In this document: one piece after another, positions 46,601 to 56,545 of the stretch
Numbering within the stretch: the first letter of the stretch is position 1
Layout: every line of letters begins with the position of its first letter
NCBI GenBank assembly: GCA_903813345.2
Contig: CAIIXF020000006.1
Span: forward strand, 3,929,096 to 3,989,095
Reading direction: 5' to 3'
DNA from: Owenia fusiformis
Taxonomy: Eukaryota > Annelida > Polychaeta > Sabellida > Oweniidae
DNA: 60,000 nt
The notes under the pieces: generated by a model
What the model saw: the letters and a program-made list of their open reading frames with translations, nothing else
What the model was told of the DNA's origin: nothing
The model's database searches: none
Program-made: the position numbers and the translations under genes

Positions 46601-49600
46601 ACTTACATATGATCTTGATGAGCTTTGTAACTATATAATTATATTACATAAACATGATCTTTAAGTCCAAAGTAGCCCAACAACCATGCATGCTCATGGG
46701 ACAATAACCTTTGTAAGTATATAATTATATTACATACACATGATCTTTAAGTCCAAAGTAGTCATTTTAATACTTACATATGATCTTGAACAAGAATAGA
46801 GGTCGGGATAAGAAACAACCCGAAATTCTAAAATTATTTTACATTTGGTAAATTAATGTTGTATGATAATCATCATTGTATAACTTGATATACAAAATTG
46901 TTCTGTTTTCATATGTAGTCTAATGCATTTACAATAAACAAATGCTAAACACAAACGTGAGGCATCCTAAAATATATATAGCCGATGTCAGCTACAGGGT
47001 GAACTAAAACAGAACCGCAGTTTTATATCAATGTACTGAGTTGTTTAGTAAATTGAATTTGAAATAGTTGTCATCGTTGATTTAGGTTTTCCTGGAGGGT
47101 GTCGTCATGTATGCTCCTTCAATAGCTCTTGAAGCAGGTAAGAGCAACCAGGTGGAATACCAGTAATCAGAACTTAGGACCAGTTCTTATTACGTGCAAC
47201 TAATTTTCAAAATATTTGTAGAACATACCATTTTCGATTACAATAATTAAAACTGATCAGTTAGTGTTTCACTTATCAGTATTTTGATTGTGAATATATG
47301 AATATACAAAGTGTCCAAAATATCATAGCCGACAAAATTTGGGTTTACGAAAAATACCGATCCACCGACCGGTCGATGTTTTCCAAAGGTAGCCTCAAAA
47401 CAGGGTTTGAGGGAAAAGTGAAAAAGACCGACCATATCATGTGTAAAACCCGCCCATAACTGTATCCTTAAATTATTTATGTAATTCGATTTTGTATATT
47501 GAAAACATGTCAATTGTAGGCAACATTTTTAACCATTTTGTTCATTTCATTCAAGTTGAAGTGGTTTAAACGGAAGGCAAGCAAACGTTTCTATGGAAAT
47601 CTACCCTAATTTTCAAATTTTAATCTATGCTATAGTCATTGGATTCCTAGTTTTCAGTTTTATTTTCCTCTTCTTTACCTAATCTATACATCTTTATGTA
47701 AAAGACAGACAGCCGAGTGTACCTAACTGCGGAGAGTGACTTGTCGGTGGTCGGTCTTTTTCGTAAACCCACAAATCTTTGAATAATGTTATGGATTCTA
47801 CTTTTGGGAATATTTGGGATCACCCTACATATGGTTTGACGAATATGTTTTACACATTTAATTTCCAACATTCAACATTTCAGTAACCGGTCTTCCAACG
47901 TGGGCCTCTATTTTCATAATGTCAGCTGCAGCAACTTTCTATACAACATTGGTAAGCCAGCCTCTTTTCTAGCACACAACATACACTACATCTGTGTCAT
48001 AGCGAAGTGTTTAAAAGGCCTCTTGCAAAGTCTGAAAAAAATTAAATGCAGACTATTTTTCACATATCTTGCTTATTGTTGTTATTAATGTTAGTCAAGC
48101 TATAATCTGGATTTTCGATATATATAATTTCAGGGTGGTATCAAAGCAGTTATTTGGACAGACGTCTTCCAGTTTTTGATCATGTTGATAGGAATGATCA
48201 TCGCCTTGGCAATGGTAATACGTAGATATTTGTAAACAATTTGACAGTCGTTGGATCATTTTTATCATGTTCAGTACGCTATTAATTGTTTGTGTTTATG
48301 TTTAAAGGGCTGTATAAGAGTTGGAGGCTTCTCAAATATGTGGGAGCTGTGTCAGAAAGGTGGAAGAATCCAGTCATTTGAGTGAGCTAATTGTCATTTT
48401 GTTCTCCGTATATCATGATATATCCTAAGATTAATACTTAAGCATGTTTTGAAAAGTTTTTCCGCGGCATGCTATAAAATCTGGATATAGCTCTGCCCCC
48501 TTCATGAGCTACCACATTTGTTCATCTATCTGCATACGTAGAGAGGTTTATGTTCCAGCTTTGACTTCAATCCATTGACGAGACATACTTTCTGGGGCCT
48601 CACTATCGGTATAGGGACAACGTGGGTGTATCTGTATGGTGTTAGCCAGCCTGGAGTGCAGCGCTTTTCAGCAACCCCGTCACTCAGAGATGCCAGATTG
48701 TAAGCAGTCCAAACCTTATGAAGGAAGTTAAATCACACATTTTCAATTATTGCGTTTTGTCACAAGCATGTTACGTTGTCAAATATTACATGTGCTCCAT
48801 TCCCGTCAAGGCTATGGTTTTAGGCATTTAGTTGTGACACCACTTGATCATTACCCTTTGCATTCGTTCGACTTTACTTCTTAAAAGAGGTAGTTTATAT
48901 CCAGACTCTGCGCGCAGGGTACTTGATCATTTTGTTCTTTGCAGGACTATGTTACTAGTTGCCCCCGTTGTATGTGCGATTTATGCACTGAGTGCTCTTG
49001 TAGGGCTCACAGTGTTCGCTTATTACTCCCACATTCAATGCGACCCTATGGCAAGTGGGGCAGTTACTAACGTAAATCAGGTAGGTCTAAACTGTAATTC
49101 GAATTCGACCATGTACGATATCTATTATATTACCAATATAAAGTAAAAACCACTTGCTGCAAGTGTGCCAGGATTTTCCTAATCCGTAACTAGCCTATAA
49201 ACCATAAAATAAGGTTCTGTTCATGTGAGTTTCTATATCATAGTTATATTATAACTTGCGAGAACCTCCACTCTGTGGTTAAGAAAAATATTAATCTTAT
49301 TGTTGTTTACTGGTTTATCTTACTGGCATCGGTACAATTTTTAGATCTTCCCCTACTTTGTGATGGACGTACTTGGATTCCCGGGCGTGCCGGGGATATT
49401 CCTTGCAGCTATGTTTAGCGCTGCACTCAGGTGAAATTCTTAACACCAAAGATAACTGTTGTTGACTAACGATAGAATTGACGATGTGTCGTACGAGCAT
49501 GCAGTGCTATTTAATGATATATGTGATTAAGAAAAAAATATTCCAATTTTAACCTGAGCTTTCACTCCAAGCAAGCACCATATTGACAATTCCAGTTAAA

Positions 49601-52600
49601 ATTCCCATTATTGCAAACAGTCGGGAAAATAAATTATAGATGGTTTCTTTTTATTTTCATTTCCCCCTCTGACGGTGCCATTCGCATTAATTTCAGTAAG
49701 ACTGTTGTGCAATTACCTGCACTTCACACATCTTTTTCCAGCACGATATCATCAGGTTTGAATTCCCTTGCTGCAAACATATGGGAAGACTTCCTTAAAG
49801 AACGCTTCCCTCACACAACCCCTGCTAGGGCAACAAATATCACCAAGGGAATGGGTAAGATGTCCGACCAATGTTTTGCTTATATAACAAATGATTTTGA
49901 GATTTGTCAATAAAAGTATACCAGAGTCAAGACATTAAACAAATACTGGATGATCAGGAGCTGGATATGGCAGAATACCTATTCGAGAAAAAATATTGGG
50001 CGAGGCGGCAGCCGAGCCCAATATTTTTTCGAAAAAATCAAAGTTAAGTGGAGTACTTACTGGAGTACAGGCTTAAACTGTCGTTTAGTTGACATTATTT
50101 TGACATTTATTTATTATTTCTTTCAAAACTCAGACGACTTCCGGCCAGTTTATTCGCTACACTGGATGAAAATATTTGCCCCGGGAATTTAATTTTTATT
50201 TATTCGAGACGTTCTTGCAGAATTATGTGTAACTTTTGAATGATAAGGGTAATTGTGATTGATTAAGTGCATTTTTTTCTTCTATTTTCCGCCAGTTTCA
50301 GATGTAAGCTTTAAGTAGTACTCCAGTTATTAAGAAATAAAACTCTGAAGTGGGAATGTTGCAAAAACATTGAAAAAAATATCCGACCCTTTTTCTCGAA
50401 AGGGTCAGATATTAAAAAAATATCCGGCAGTTTTCAGAGAGCAGAGTATTGCCAAATTACAAGCAACTAAGAACCAATCAGATTTGAGTATTTTAATGAG
50501 GTGCATAATAAATGGGCCTATTATCCTGTTTAAATCAAGATGTCCAAATTGATTAAAAAATACATTTTGGATTATTTTAGTGATTGTGTTCGGGATACTG
50601 TCGAGCGTGATGGCATTCATAGCTATGATGATTCCTGGTCAAATCTTGCAAGTATATATAAATTACATCTCATATATGGGTTCATCGGGACATTCTACCT
50701 TGTAGTACTCCTCAAAAATCGAATGACTGGTCTATATCGTAGTCCTGGCAACAGATACCTCAAAGATGTAACAATTCCATAAATTACGAAGTGTGCTGAA
50801 CATTCTGAAGTCGTACAATTTCAAATCCATATGAAATATAGGAATATCAAAGGATATAATCTCATAGTAAAGGTATAGTTTAGTAAAAGTTGTAAATGAA
50901 AATGTATGCAATAAGAGTGGACCTTTTCCTTTCAGGTTACCCTGGCATTGGTTGGTGCAGCAGGAGGGTCAATCGTTGGCATGTATTGTCTCGGGGCGTT
51001 TACGAGCAGCTGCAATTGGAAGGTTAACCACATTGAAATGTTACATGTAACATAAATGGAGTAAAAGAACACATTTTCTAATGCGTTTCAGAATGTTTTG
51101 TGGTCATAATAATAATCATTAATTCTTTGCCGTTACTATTGTTTAAAAAGGAACAAACAACTGTTTATAACTATATTAATCCAGGGTGTAACAGTGGGTG
51201 GATGGGTCGGGTTGGCGTTCTTACTTTGGCTTGCCGGTGGCGCCTTCACAATCAAATCCACGAGACACATCCTTCCTCCGGCGTCAACTAATGGATGTTA
51301 TGTTGGGAATATAAGCGATATATGGAATGAAACGAATACAACGCCGGATTATACCCGAGAGTATCAGACTGGCTTGTTAAATATCAATACAACTACCGTT
51401 CCAGCTGCACCAGAGGCCGTGGTGTAAGACAACATTATTTTATTACTACCACAAATGAAAACTAATGTCTTCTATACTTAATTACGATACTTTATATATA
51501 TATACGGTACAGTCGGTATATCGTACTACATTATATATTATAAGTTATTTGTATAAACGTGCGTCGTACTTGGCGTATATTATCAGTACTGAAGTGTCCA
51601 TTTTGATTATCTTAAAATGCATGGGCATTATTACATTTTCCAGGGGACCGTTGTACAAGTTTTACTCCATTTCCTACACCTGGTATGGCTTGATAGGAAT
51701 CATTGTGACGTTTACAATTGGGATGCTCGTAAGCTTATTGACAGGTATTGGCAGTATTTCATTAAACTGATACCTAAATTAGGCAACAGGTAATAGAATT
51801 GTTTATAACTGCAAAGGCAACGGATAATACCACACTATTTATTTACCCTTTGCATTCGTTTGACTTCACTTCTTAAAAGAGAGCTTCGTTTAACTAGACT
51901 CTGTACGCAGGGTACTATTTATTCAGCCAGGGAAACATGTAATATCATTTCTTCAAATAGTTAGGAAATGGTTGTGTTTATAACAGCAAAGGCAACGGAT
52001 AATACTACACTATTTAGTCCGTCAGGGCCACATGTAATATCAGTTCTTCAACAGCAAAGGTAGCGGATAATACCATACTATTTAGTCAGTCAGGGCAACA
52101 TGTAATATCATTTCTTCAAATAGTTAATAGGAAATGGTAGTGTTTAAAACAGCAAAGGCAACGGATAAAAAAACACTATTTAGTTATTCAGGGCCACATG
52201 TAATATCAGTTCTTCAATCATGTCGTCAGTTTCCTGTCTTTCGTTTCATGAATTGTCACATGTTTGTAGGATTGAGTGATAAAGACGATGTTGACGAGGC
52301 GACGTATATTAAATGGCCGGATTTAGTTTTCTGTTGCCTTCCTGAATCATGCAGGGCGAGGTTATGGAGTAAGATTACAGTAAGTGCCAATAAACACACC
52401 ATAACAATGATTGGTGCTTTCAAAGGAAGATGGTTGATTAACTTTCTCATACTTATATGGACTTTCCTATACTCCTGATAAAGGATGCGTTCCAGTTTTC
52501 AACATTTGTGGTAAAGCGAAGTCAATTGCATTTTGCGGAATTTTGATCTAGGGGGACCATTAATCAACTCATTTTCTCAAAACTGTCGATACTTGGACAC

Positions 52601-52867
52601 GATCTCCAATACATCGATATCCTTCCAAGTGGAAATTGTTTGTTCAAAGAATGCATTTTACACCCCAACTACGTTATGCACGCTGATCACATCAAAATAT
52701 TAAATGATACTCTCGACCATGTCACTTTACAATATGTTTTTGTTTTTTTACTATATAAGGGCTCGCAAAACCTTGATAACAAAGATGGAGATCCTTATGG
52801 TCTCAAGGAGAACGCAGAACCTGTTGAAATGGAGAGTCTAGTGGCGCAGAATGGAATCAAAACTTGA
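40697..52867 (+). CDS. SLC5-family Na+/solute symporter (SMVT/SMCT/NIS-like), copy B
   Basis: Intact paralogue of the gene at 6385-32551. Exons: 40697-41032, 44550-44618, 47086-47137, 47884-47951, 48134-48214, 48308-48381, 48559-48699, 48945-49080, 49345-49430, 49742-49854, 50581-50651, 50936-51022, 51185-51423, 51644-51744, 52270-52379, 52760-52867. Every exon except exon 13 (239 against 233 nt) has the same length and phase as in copy A, giving 623 codons. The start is MASTFHWADY after a short leader; there is no competing upstream frame as in copy A. About 13 hydrophobic segments are expected, and the Na2-site pair Ser348/Thr349 is kept. The extracellular loop in exon 13 has more Thr (NINTTTVP) than copy A. 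The C-terminus ends NGIKT and is not a typical PDZ ligand. Introns are shorter than in copy A (12.2 against 26.2 kb in total). Substrate is inferred only at family level. Confidence 0.94.
40983..41293 (+). repeat. Tandem copies of the exon-1 end and donor in copy B
   Basis: The end of exon 1 (GAATATTTATCCCATTGC, CCTCTACATCTGACAAGTAC, ATATGAA, GTAAGTAG) is repeated head-to-tail at about 41049, 41117, 41183 and 41247 with a period of 64-68 bp. The first unit is the real exon end. The first two copies keep ATGAAGTAAGTAG; later ones read ATAAAGTAAGTAG and then decay. Two more diverged units lie at about 41846 and 41915 inside the palindrome arm. Copy A has no such array after its exon 1. Confidence 0.92.
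41345..41645. repeat. Dispersed repeat, second copy
   Basis: Diverged inverted match to 10490-10790 (words CATTTCCCGAATTGTCCCCAG and GTATTTGACGATGTCGGGG). It lies between the exon-1-end array and the palindrome in intron 1 of copy B. No ends or coding frame are visible. Confidence 0.6.
41985..42126. mobile_element. 142-bp GC-rich MITE in the left palindrome arm
   Basis: Inverted ends TGCCTTGGTCACATTTGCTC and GAGCAAATGTGACCCAGGCA, with inner GGCGCCCGGCCGATT words. TTA borders both ends, consistent with a 3-bp duplication. The mirror copy is at 43191-43332. Truncated relatives lie at 45081-45178 and 45564-45661. Confidence 0.75.
43191..43332. mobile_element. Mirror copy of the GC-rich MITE in the right palindrome arm
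   Basis: Same element as at 41985-42126 in inverted orientation, carried along when the palindrome formed; not an independent insertion. Confidence 0.75.
45081..45178. mobile_element. Truncated GC-rich MITE trapped in the exon-2 array, first
   Basis: Begins TTGGTCACATTTGCTCCGAT like the element at 41985 but stops after CAATCGGCC, losing the right terminus. An almost identical copy lies 483 bp further on at 45564-45661 together with its flanking repeat units, so the two were multiplied with the array. Confidence 0.85.
45564..45661. mobile_element. Truncated GC-rich MITE trapped in the exon-2 array, second
   Basis: 483 bp downstream of, and nearly identical to, the copy at 45081-45178, including the same truncation point and the same neighbouring array units. 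This marks a secondary duplication of a multi-unit block. Confidence 0.85.
47341..47769. mobile_element. 430-bp TIR element in intron 3 of copy B
   Basis: Starts GGGTTTACGAAAAATACCGA and ends with the complement GGTCTTTTTCGTAAACCC. The repeat extends about 33 bp with a few mismatches (CCACCGACCGGTCG against CGACTTGTCGGTGG). No transposase is visible and I cannot define the target duplication. Confidence 0.7.
48852..48921. mobile_element. 70-bp micro-MITE with a 9-bp target duplication
   Basis: Starts TACCCTTTGCATTCG and ends GCGCGCAGGGTA, so the terminal inverted repeat is TACCCT. It is flanked by the perfect direct repeat CTTGATCAT (48843-48851, 48922-48930). A second copy with a different 9-bp duplication is at 51844-51914. 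A 9-bp duplication fits Mutator- or Merlin-type transposition. It sits in intron 7 of SLC5 copy B, 23 bp before exon 8. Confidence 0.85.
49983..50425. repeat. Pair of long hairpins in intron 10 of copy B
   Basis: Left hairpin 49983-50035: AAAAAATATTGGGC arms around a GAGGC-GGCA-GCCGAG cap. Right hairpin about 50373-50425: AAAAAATATCCGACCCTTT around TTCTCG. Between them GTGGAGTACTTACTGGAGTAC and, further on, AGTAGTACTCCAGTTA are loosely inverted. Probably one foldback-type element of about 440 bp; its ends are uncertain. Confidence 0.55.
51800..52230. repeat. Diverged tandem repeat in intron 14 of copy B
   Basis: Four units built on GCAAAGGCAACGGATAATAC, ACACTATTTAGTC and CAGGGCCACATGTAATATC, at about 51812, 51986, 52051 and 52152. 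Unit length is 65-165 bp because of internal deletions and the micro-MITE insertion. No exon sequence is included. Confidence 0.8.
51844..51914. mobile_element. 71-bp micro-MITE, second copy
   Basis: TACCCTTTGCATTCGTTTG at the left and GTACGCAGGGTA at the right. It is flanked by perfect 9-bp direct repeats CTATTTATT (51835-51843, 51915-51923). It interrupts the first unit of the tandem repeat in intron 14; the other units lack it, so they show the empty site. Confidence 0.87.
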
Positions 52868-53085
52868 ATGCAAAAGTCTGTTCGGTCCTAAGAAGATTAA
52901 ACACGTGGACGCATGCATTATGCCCATTTATGAAGGACATCATAGTGTTTACCATATATATTTTGAAAGCGTGCTTTTGTTTCTTGTAAATAGTTTATAA
53001 AATTTATAACTTGCTAAATGCATTATAAACGTGCCCTTATGGATGTTTTCACATGGTGTAATGGTGATTCTTGGATTTTTCTGAA

Positions 53086-53091
53086 AATAAA
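53086..53091 (+). promoter_or_regulatory. Possible poly(A) signal of SLC5 copy B
   Basis: AATAAA 220 bp after the stop codon of copy B in AT-rich 3' sequence. Another hexamer followed by an A-run occurs at about 53506. Either could be used. Confidence 0.4.
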
Positions 53092-53814
53092 TAACATAAA
53101 AATTACATTTGTATGAATATTTGAATCTGTATTTGATGTTATGAGAATTGCTTTTAATCTAAAATCTTTCAAAATGTATTTTGACTTCAGTATGAATAAA
53201 ATGTTCTTTGTGTTGAGGTCTTGGATTGTGATAATTGTGGGGAAAGGTTATAGACATTGTTTCTTTTCACGTTGGATCATACTTTGGGATAGTTGGGGTT
53301 TACTTCCAAATTACTCATGTGCTTTCTTTTTTGCTGTGTTCTGTAACATATTTTTTGGACTTTCCATTTGGCATTGCCAATGTTATAACATTTCTAAAAG
53401 AATAACGCTTAACCAATACTGTATTGTAAAATTGTAAATTGTATGTTTACCATGTAACTGTATTGTAATTGTTTTTTGCAATTGCTTTAACATGCTTATT
53501 CTTTGAAATAAAAAAAATTATAAAAAAAACAACAACATATTTGTTACATAAAGATGGCGCATCAATCATTCAGTTGACAATTAATTATTAACAACAGTCC
53601 ATGGTGTAATTACTCTAAATAATGCAAACCTCCTGATACAGGTTCAATTTTATAACATTTGTTCATAGATAAGGAGGACCAAACTTCACCGAGTTCAATC
53701 TTTCTCTCGATAAGTCTATAATTCGAATAATATATTTTCAATAAACATGAAATATGTAGTAAAGCTATCATAGGGACAAACAACGTGTTAGGAGTAATAT
53801 ATATAAACAAGACC

Positions 53815-55411
53815 ATGGCAGACAAACTACATGTAGTTACAGCTTTATATTTTTTAACAGGTAAGTATGCATTACTCTAAAGGTATCCATTTGAAAAATC
53901 TAACCTCTTTCAAATGTGTCGAACCTCTATACCATGGCATACCTAGCTGCGTTTTCTTGTATCTATGACTTGTAAAACGGTATACCCCTTTTCAAGTACT
54001 GAGGTATGTTTGTTTGAATCGACATATTAATGAGTAGATCACCGTGGTCGAAATTGCGATTGTTAAATACACCAACTTTGTAAATGCCTTCCTGACGTGG
54101 CTGCGTTGTGATAAGAGGGAATGCAATACGGAACTATTAAATAACTGCCAATTTGTCATTACAAAAAAACTTTTCCAAACAAACTATATATATAGAACCA
54201 TAGAACAGCCATAAAACGAAATGAGTATGAAGGATATCAGACGTTTTATATTTCGAAAGATGGCGCCGTGAACAAGTCAGGCGATATTCTCCTTCACTTG
54301 TTTATTATATCCAAGTCATTATTTTTCTACATAACACTCCAGTCCGAGACATCTGTATACGATATGTGGGAGATGGCTATACAATAGTGACAGGGCTATA
54401 CAATAGTGACAGGGCTATACAATAGTGACAGCGAGAACATTGATGAAATTAATTCATTTAGTGATCGCTTCTAGAAAATTATTCAAAAAGGATTCATGTT
54501 AGATTTCAAAATAAATGTTACATACAGTATAATGTATCGATGATCCTAAGTTAGCGTCGATGGACCCCGGTCTCCTACTGGACTCAATACATTATAGTTT
54601 ATTTTAAAGTTAAAGAGTACAGCATAACCAAAGATTAATTTACTTTAAATCTTACTTTACTTTAATTTTATTTTCAGCTTTTGTGGCACAGACAGCTGGG
54701 CAGACAAGTACCCAAGGTAGGCAAGTTCATAATATCACATCTGAAAAACGTACTGAACATACACGTGCACGTTATATCTGTCCCTTTCAAGTTATCTATC
54801 AGTGTTTTCTAATGCTTATTCATTCCAATTCCATTCCAGCACCGACAAGGAAGCCAGGTGTGAGTCAGAACTTATTCATTCCCCTTGTGTTTGTATTCGC
54901 CGTTGGGTCAGGGGTAGCTATGGCAGTCATACAGTTCTACTTCAAGTAAGTTCGGTTCTTTTGCTCTTTCGATTACATGGAATAATTGAGGAAGAAAGTT
55001 GGGATATTTCAAAGTAGTATAGAAACATAAATCTATGTGTCCGAGGAAACAGAAATTATTTAGGCTGTATCACGTTGGAATTTATAGCTACAATAACTGA
55101 TATCCGTCCGTATACGCACATTGATACAGCCCTTACTCAATGAAATGACCTAGAAATAGCAGTTGTAAGCGCAACAAATGTGAAACAGTTTTTCTTTCTT
55201 TTGAACACTGATGTTCTTTTACGTTACTAGAGCCTGTCTGACGAATATACGTCAGGTCAGACCTTTCAAGTTTTAATCATGCATATTTTCATTTTGCAGT
55301 AAATGGAACAGGAAGAGGAAAAGAGCTAAGGCGGAACGAGAAAATGTCGAGGCTGATCTCAGTGAAAAAGATAAACGTGAAGAAACAGCTATGAATACTG
55401 AAAGAGTTTAG
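53815..55411 (+). CDS. Small single-pass membrane protein, 100 residues, unknown family
   Basis: Exons: 53815-53860, 54678-54716, 54840-54945, 55300-55411, with junction phases 1, 1 and 2, all with AG/GT borders; stop TAG 55409-55411. The product has an N-terminal signal peptide (MADKLHVVTALYFLTAFVAQ) and a short Thr/Ser/Gln-rich ectodomain. One membrane span follows (about residues 42-64, LFIPLVFVFAVGSGVAMAV). The cytosolic tail starts with the stop-transfer cluster KWNRKRKRAKAERE and is highly charged, rich in Glu, Lys and Asp. Topology is therefore type I. I do not recognise the family and no enzyme motif is present. It could be a regulatory subunit, an adhesion stub or a lineage-specific protein. 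It follows SLC5 copy B on the same strand by about 950 bp but has its own AATAAA. Confidence 0.72.
54373..54431. repeat. 19-bp triplication
   Basis: GGCTATACAATAGTGACAG occurs three times in a row in the first intron of the small membrane-protein gene. Confidence 0.9.
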
Positions 55412-55483
55412 TCATGAACACAGACAGTAGTTGAACTCGTGCATAAATAGGGTCTACACAAATAAGTTATTGCAAAAAGTTTA

Positions 55484-55489
55484 AATAAA
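55484..55489 (+). promoter_or_regulatory. Poly(A) signal of the small membrane-protein gene
   Basis: AATAAA 73 bp after the stop codon, in the expected place for a short 3' UTR. Confidence 0.55.
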
Positions 55490-56469
55490 GAAATATTGTA
55501 TACACGTTCCAGACTTTGCCATTTTTGATATATTCTTAACCGATATCCTGACTGTTCATTTTCTGACTTATCCTTTCACCGATATGATATTCATGAATTC
55601 GATGTTCAATTGGATCATCTAATTAATCCAGCCAAATAGAGAAACCAACTCTCTAGATCTGTACATTTGGAGGTTATATTAAGTCATACGCATTTGGGAG
55701 AATTTGAACGAAAACGTGCAATATTATTACCCCCAAAAAATTGTTGTCCAAATGTTCACATTTAAGTTTTATTTTTTTAACTTGGTGGAACCTTTTTATT
55801 TCCCAATTATTTCCCTCAAACTTTGATACCCAATCGGTCAAACTAAGGGCCAGTAATGTGAAATAGTGGATATGTCACCAACATTATACACGTCTTCAAA
55901 ACAGTGCTAGCTTAACATCACCAATCTCTCATATAAAAGGGTTGACTACACTGCCATCTCATTAAAATTCATTTCATCACCCTACGCCTATTGTTTTACC
56001 ATTATTGCCATCTGCGTCCAGTCTCCATTGTGAACGGGAGCAGAGGTCACGGCTAAACAAAATACAAAGGCGGAAATTGAGAGATAACCTCTAAACATTA
56101 ACGAATTGCAAATATTGTTGCATATGCTAAAGAAGACTGCATCAGGTACTACCAAATTACTCAGATGCGAGTAGGTAGTTACCGTTTCGCCATCAGGTGC
56201 ACGTGGCTAATTCAGGGGGAAATGACATGGCAGGGTATTACGAAGTTCTCTAAACTTGAATAATCAGTTTTAGTGGTTCACTTTTCATATTACCCTTATC
56301 ACGGGTAGTATCCAAAGCCCCGCTATGATTTAAAAGTCGCGAGCAAGTTGCCGCTGAAATTGCGAGGAATGAAAAATACGAAGCTTTATAAGGGACATGA
56401 TTTTTTTCGGAATTAAGAATTTTAGTTTTTTTGAATTAATTTTTTTTGATTTTTGAATTAGATTTTTTT

Positions 56470-56545
56470 TTCTATTTTCACCTCGGTGGAAATTATTTCC
56501 CACCGCGGTGGAAATTATTTTCACCCACCGCGGTGGAAATTAGGC
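56470..56545. repeat. Three CCGCGGTGGAAATTA-type units
   Basis: CCTCGGTGGAAATTATTT, CCGCGGTGGAAATTATTT and CCGCGGTGGAAATTAG follow one another within 70 bp. The CCACCGCGGTGG core is itself a palindrome. The integrase-like fragment runs into this block and loses its frame there, so it may be the end of an inserted element. Confidence 0.7.

Larger units (their letters stand above)
44550..46790 (+). repeat. 86-bp array of the exon-2 end and its donor, copy B (about 24 units)
   Basis: The first unit is exon 2 itself (44550-44618: YLDRRFKSKVVRQSSMLMG, then TIAF). It is followed by about 23 copies of its last ~50 bp plus donor and 30 bp of intron. Most units keep CCTTTGTAAGTA; a few are damaged (ATAAGT at about 44793 and 46191, TTAAGT at about 46365). 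Two units contain a truncated GC-rich MITE. No unit has an acceptor before it. The array matches the one in copy A in sequence and period. Confidence 0.95.

Noticed and set aside
23560-46790. CRISPR-like arrays of regular repeats with spacers
   Set aside because: The 52-, 51- and 86-bp units are repetitive throughout with no variable spacers, and the host is a eukaryote. They are minisatellites.
44550-46790. Array units as alternative, mutually exclusive copies of exon 2
   Set aside because: No unit after the first has an acceptor AG with a pyrimidine tract before TTTAAGTCC; only the 3' part of the exon and the donor are repeated.
53141-53437. 98-codon frame rich in Phe, Ile and Trp after SLC5 copy B
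   Set aside because: It lies in the probable 3' UTR and downstream T-rich sequence, has no splice or family evidence, and its composition follows local base bias.
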